DNA of 64,000 nt from positions 1 through 64,000 of the forward strand of contig DAHUYL010000130.1 in the NCBI GenBank assembly GCA_027315255.1, given 5' to 3'. This document shows, in pieces, positions 61,224-64,000 of this stretch. A model generated the notes under the pieces. That model was not told where the DNA came from. It made no database searches and worked only from the letters and a program-made list of their open reading frames with translations. Every line of letters begins with the position of its first letter. The first letter of the stretch is position 1. This stretch comes from Solirubrobacterales bacterium (GTDB taxonomy: Bacteria > Actinomycetota > Thermoleophilia > Solirubrobacterales > Solirubrobacteraceae). The position numbers were made by a program, and so were the translations under genes.

Positions 61224-61757
61224 CTACTCCCCGGGCACGCGCAGCGGCGTGCGCTCGATCGGCTCGGCCAGCAGCATCTCCTTGGTGAAGATCAGGTCCG
61301 AGCGGGTGTAGTCGGACAGCTCGTAGTCGTGGCCCATCGTGATCGCGTCGAACGGGCACGCGACCTCGCAGTAACCGCAGAAGATGCAGCGCGACAGGTT
61401 GATCTCGTACACCGCCGCGTAGCGCTCGCCGGCCGACACGCGGTTCTCCGGGGTGTTCTCGGCGGCGACCACGCGGATGCAGTCGGCCGGGCAGGCGGCT
61501 GCGCACAGCGAGCAACCGACACACTTCTCGAGGCCGGTGTCCTCGAACCGGTGCAGCTTGTGACGCCCGCGGAAGCGCGGGTACACCGGTGTCTTCTCCT
61601 CGGGGTACTGGATCGTGTGCGGTCCCTCGACGACGCGTGCGAACGTCGTCTTGAGCCCGCGCAGCGTCTCCCCGAAGATCCGGTAGGTGCCGGCCACGGG
61701 CCCGCGCGGCGGGTGTCGCATCACCTCGATCACGTCAGCGGAAGGGTCGTATCCCAC
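61224..61757 (-). CDS. nuoI: NADH-quinone oxidoreductase subunit I (two 4Fe-4S clusters)
   Basis: A 177-residue peripheral-arm subunit that relays electrons to N2. Two ferredoxin motifs are complete: '[12 protein letters not shown]' and '[12 protein letters not shown]', each with the fourth Cys for the other cluster. '[17 protein letters not shown]' precedes the first. Ten bases separate it from nuoH. Confidence 0.97.
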   Translation of the reverse strand: MGYDPSADVIEVMRHPPRGPVAGTYRIFGETLRGLKTTFARVVEGPHTIQYPEEKTPVYPRFRGRHKLHRFEDTGLEKCVGCSLCAAACPADCIRVVAAENTPENRVSAGERYAAVYEINLSRCIFCGYCEVACPFDAITMGHDYELSDYTRSDLIFTKEMLLAEPIERTPLRVPGE

Positions 61758-61767
61758 AAGCGCCTCC

Positions 61768-62784
61768 TCAGGCCACGACGATCGCGGTCACCAGCAGGTT
61801 GACAGTTGCGAGCGGCAGCAGGATCTTCCACCCGAAGGACATCAGCTGGTCGTAGCGCAGCCGCGGCAGCGTCGCCCGGATCCAGATGAACAGCGTGATG
61901 AAGATCATCATCTTGGCGGCGACGATGAACGGGTCGATCCACCCTGGGATGCTCGGGTTGCCGGGAATCAGCCAGCCGCCGAGGAACATCGTCGTGGCGA
62001 TCGCCGAGACGACGATCATGTTCACGTACTCGGCGAACAGGTACGCGACGAAGCCGGTGCCGCCGTACTCCGTGAAGTAGCCACCGACGAGCTCGGCGTC
62101 GGCCTCGACCAGGTCGAACGGCGCCCGGTTCGTCTCCGCGAACGATGCGACCATGAAGATCAGGAAGCCGAGCAGCTGCGGCACGATGTACCACATCCCC
62201 CGCTGCGCATGGATGATCCCGGTGAGTGACAGCGTCTGCGAGGTGATCACCACGCCGACGAGCGCGAGCCCCTGTGACACCTCGTAGGAGATCAGCTGCG
62301 CCGCTGCGCGCATCGACCCGAGGAACGAGTACTTCGAGCCCGACGCCCAGCCGCCGAGCATGATCCCGTAGAACGAGATCCCCGCCATCGCGAACACGTA
62401 CAGGGGGCCGACCGACACGTCGATCCCGTACAGGCCGAAGCGCGTCCCGAAGATGTGCTGGACGTTGCCCCACGGGATGATCGCGAGCGCCGCGACCGCC
62501 GTCAGGATCGCGATCGCGGGCGCCACGCGGAACAGGAACCCGATCGAGGTGGTGGGCCGGAACGGCTCCTTGACGGCGAACTTGACGATCTCGGCGAGCG
62601 GCTGCAGGAGGCCGAACGGCCCGACTCGGTTGGGGCCGTAGCGCCCCTGGAAGCGGCCGAGCAGCTTGCGCTCGTACACGGTCAGCATCGGCAGGACCGC
62701 GAACACGATCCCGAAGATCACGAGCGCCTTGACGATCTGCGCCCACCACGGCTCGAAGTAGTTGACGTCGGCGAACTGGATCAC
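61768..62784 (-). CDS. nuoH: NADH-quinone oxidoreductase subunit H
   Basis: A 338-residue membrane subunit forming much of the quinone-binding chamber. The signature '[20 protein letters not shown]' follows helix 1, and '[20 protein letters not shown]' is the second conserved loop with its acidic residues. GTG 62784 overlaps the nuoG stop (GTGA). Confidence 0.97.
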   Translation of the reverse strand: MIQFADVNYFEPWWAQIVKALVIFGIVFAVLPMLTVYERKLLGRFQGRYGPNRVGPFGLLQPLAEIVKFAVKEPFRPTTSIGFLFRVAPAIAILTAVAALAIIPWGNVQHIFGTRFGLYGIDVSVGPLYVFAMAGISFYGIMLGGWASGSKYSFLGSMRAAAQLISYEVSQGLALVGVVITSQTLSLTGIIHAQRGMWYIVPQLLGFLIFMVASFAETNRAPFDLVEADAELVGGYFTEYGGTGFVAYLFAEYVNMIVVSAIATTMFLGGWLIPGNPSIPGWIDPFIVAAKMMIFITLFIWIRATLPRLRYDQLMSFGWKILLPLATVNLLVTAIVVA

Positions 62785-64000
62785 GCGCGCCTGACCTCCA
62801 CGAGTGGCTCGGTCAGGTGGTTGGCCGACGCCTGCGCGATCCCGGTGGCGAGGAACGCGGTCCCCTCGGGCACGCCGGTCCGGACCGCCGCGCGGCCGCG
62901 CAGGCGCGTGCCGCCCGAGCCGACGAGCACCTCGTCGCCGTCGCCGACCTCGAGCCGCCGCGCGTCGGCCGGCGACAGCTCGACCAGCTGCTCGGCGATC
63001 GTGTAGTGCAGCGCGGGCGAGATCTCGACCTCGGGCGCGGCCCAGATCGAGCGATACGTGCCGAGCCGGAGGTGGCCATTCGTTTGTCCTGCTGCTGCCG
63101 GCTGCACAGTGCCGGCAGCAGCGCCCGGCGTCTGCGCCGAACCGCCGCCCGCCGGCAGGGCCGCCGCCTCGGGCCGCTCGGGCCACCGCACCCCGCGCCC
63201 GCCGATCTGCTCGAGCGTGATCCCCGCGTAGAACGGGACCGCCGCGACGAGCTGGCGGAACGCCATCGAGCTGGTCAGGACGCCGAGGTCATGGCCGCAG
63301 CGGCGCGCCAGCTCGGCGATCACCGACCAGCCGGCGCGGACCTCGCCCGGATGCGCGATCGCCGCGCGGAGGCGCTGGAGGCGGCCGTCGGGGTGGACGA
63401 CCGTGCCCTCCTTCTCGGCATGCGACTCGGCGGGGAAGATCACCGTGGCGTGGTCGCGCAGCCCGTCGGTCAGGACCGACGCGTGGGCGATCACGAGCCC
63501 GGCGTGGTGAAGCGCCGCCTCCCAGGCGGCGCGGTCCGGCAGCTCGCGGACGGGGTCGACCTCGAGCAGGTACAGCGCGCTGAGCTCGCCGCCGGCCGCG
63601 GCGGCCGCGATCGCCGCCGCGTCGCGGCCCCGCGGAGCGCCGAGCTCGGCGTACCCCGGGCCGGCGTTCGGCAGCGCCCCCGCCTCGCGCACGCCGCGCC
63701 CGTTGGCCGACGCCGGCACGCCGAGCAGCCCGGCGCCGTCGCGGCCCTCGAGCCCGAGCAGCCGTGCGATCCGCACGAGCGACTCGAGCGCCGCCGGCGC
63801 GAGCGACTCGCCGTACACGATCACGACGTCCTCGCCGCCCGAGCGCAGCAGCTCGGCCAGCGAGGCCACGTCGTCGCCGGACCCGCTGGAGGCGTGCCCC
63901 AAAGCCGCCTCCAGCGCAGACAGGAATGCGGCCTCGCCGTCCGGCGCGTAGCGCAGCGACACGGCGGCGTTCGGGTCGAGCGCGCTCGGGCGCGGCGAGG
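62781..64000 (-). CDS. nuoG: NADH-quinone oxidoreductase subunit G, C-terminal part (5' end outside window)
   Basis: The visible 406 codons correspond to the C-terminal part of the molybdopterin-oxidoreductase-like region, including 'ALYLLEVDPVRELPDRAAW', 'HASVLTDGLRDHATVIFPAESHAEKEGTVVHPDGRLQRL' region and a final molydopterin-dinucleotide-binding domain ('LVELSPADARRLEVGDGDEV'). The N-terminal iron-sulfur part lies beyond base 64000. The stop overlaps nuoH. Confidence 0.93.
   Translation of the reverse strand, partial: SPRPSALDPNAAVSLRYAPDGEAAFLSALEAALGHASSGSGDDVASLAELLRSGGEDVVIVYGESLAPAALESLVRIARLLGLEGRDGAGLLGVPASANGRGVREAGALPNAGPGYAELGAPRGRDAAAIAAAAAGGELSALYLLEVDPVRELPDRAAWEAALHHAGLVIAHASVLTDGLRDHATVIFPAESHAEKEGTVVHPDGRLQRLRAAIAHPGEVRAGWSVIAELARRCGHDLGVLTSSMAFRQLVAAVPFYAGITLEQIGGRGVRWPERPEAAALPAGGGSAQTPGAAAGTVQPAAAGQTNGHLRLGTYRSIWAAPEVEISPALHYTIAEQLVELSPADARRLEVGDGDEVLVGSGGTRLRGRAAVRTGVPEGTAFLATGIAQASANHLTEPLVEVRRA

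Overview
The window is very GC-rich, uses GTG and TTG starts freely, has many GTGA/ATGA stop-start overlaps, and codes almost wall to wall. Gene content (Moco oxidoreductase plus cytochrome b, acetate genes, ThyX, AfsR- and LuxR-type ATPase regulators, nSTAND1/WD40 protein, a 'SCxSxGNC' secreted repeat protein, nuoG-N) fits a soil actinobacterium, most likely class Thermoleophilia (Solirubrobacterales). That placement is inference from gene families. I saw no rRNA, tRNA, CRISPR array or intact insertion sequence.

Left part (1-21.2 kb) is housekeeping and acetate metabolism: an OmpR-type two-component pair, an Fpg/Nei glycosylase, a Bcp peroxiredoxin, then satP-acsA divergent from a LytS-LytTR-small membrane protein-SSS symporter operon, an acyl-CoA synthetase, a CHRD protein, a molybdenum oxidoreductase with its cytochrome b, thyX, and an MFS transporter overlapping a truncated VOC gene. 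A COG4705 membrane-protein gene lies broken by two frameshifts next to the transporter.

Middle (21.7-41.1 kb): two large ATP-binding regulators (LuxR type and AfsR/SARP type) diverge from overlapping start codons. Then come a 1,407-residue mosaic secreted protein, a second secreted protein, decayed pieces of two secreted-protein families, a VapBC pair, and a LacI-controlled sugar operon (binding protein, two permeases, GH3 glycosidase) with a striking palindromic promoter.

Accessory part (41.2-55.2 kb): a 1,427-residue FG-GAP/Ig-like secreted protein preceded by a frameshifted gene remnant, a second VapBC pair, a 1,280-residue HTH-nSTAND1-TM-WD40 protein, and three secreted proteins (one with seven Cys-paired repeats, one resembling CAP proteins). 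An 18-bp inverted repeat brackets vapBC plus the WD40 gene. Pseudogene fragments at 32.7, 33.9 and 45.4 kb are paralogues of intact genes at 54.2, 26.9 and 51.6 kb, so this is an actively recombining secreted-protein zone.

Right end (55.1-64 kb): the nuoGHIJKLMN part of respiratory complex I on the minus strand, tightly overlapped, with unusual replacements of the key TM5 glutamate in NuoL and NuoM.
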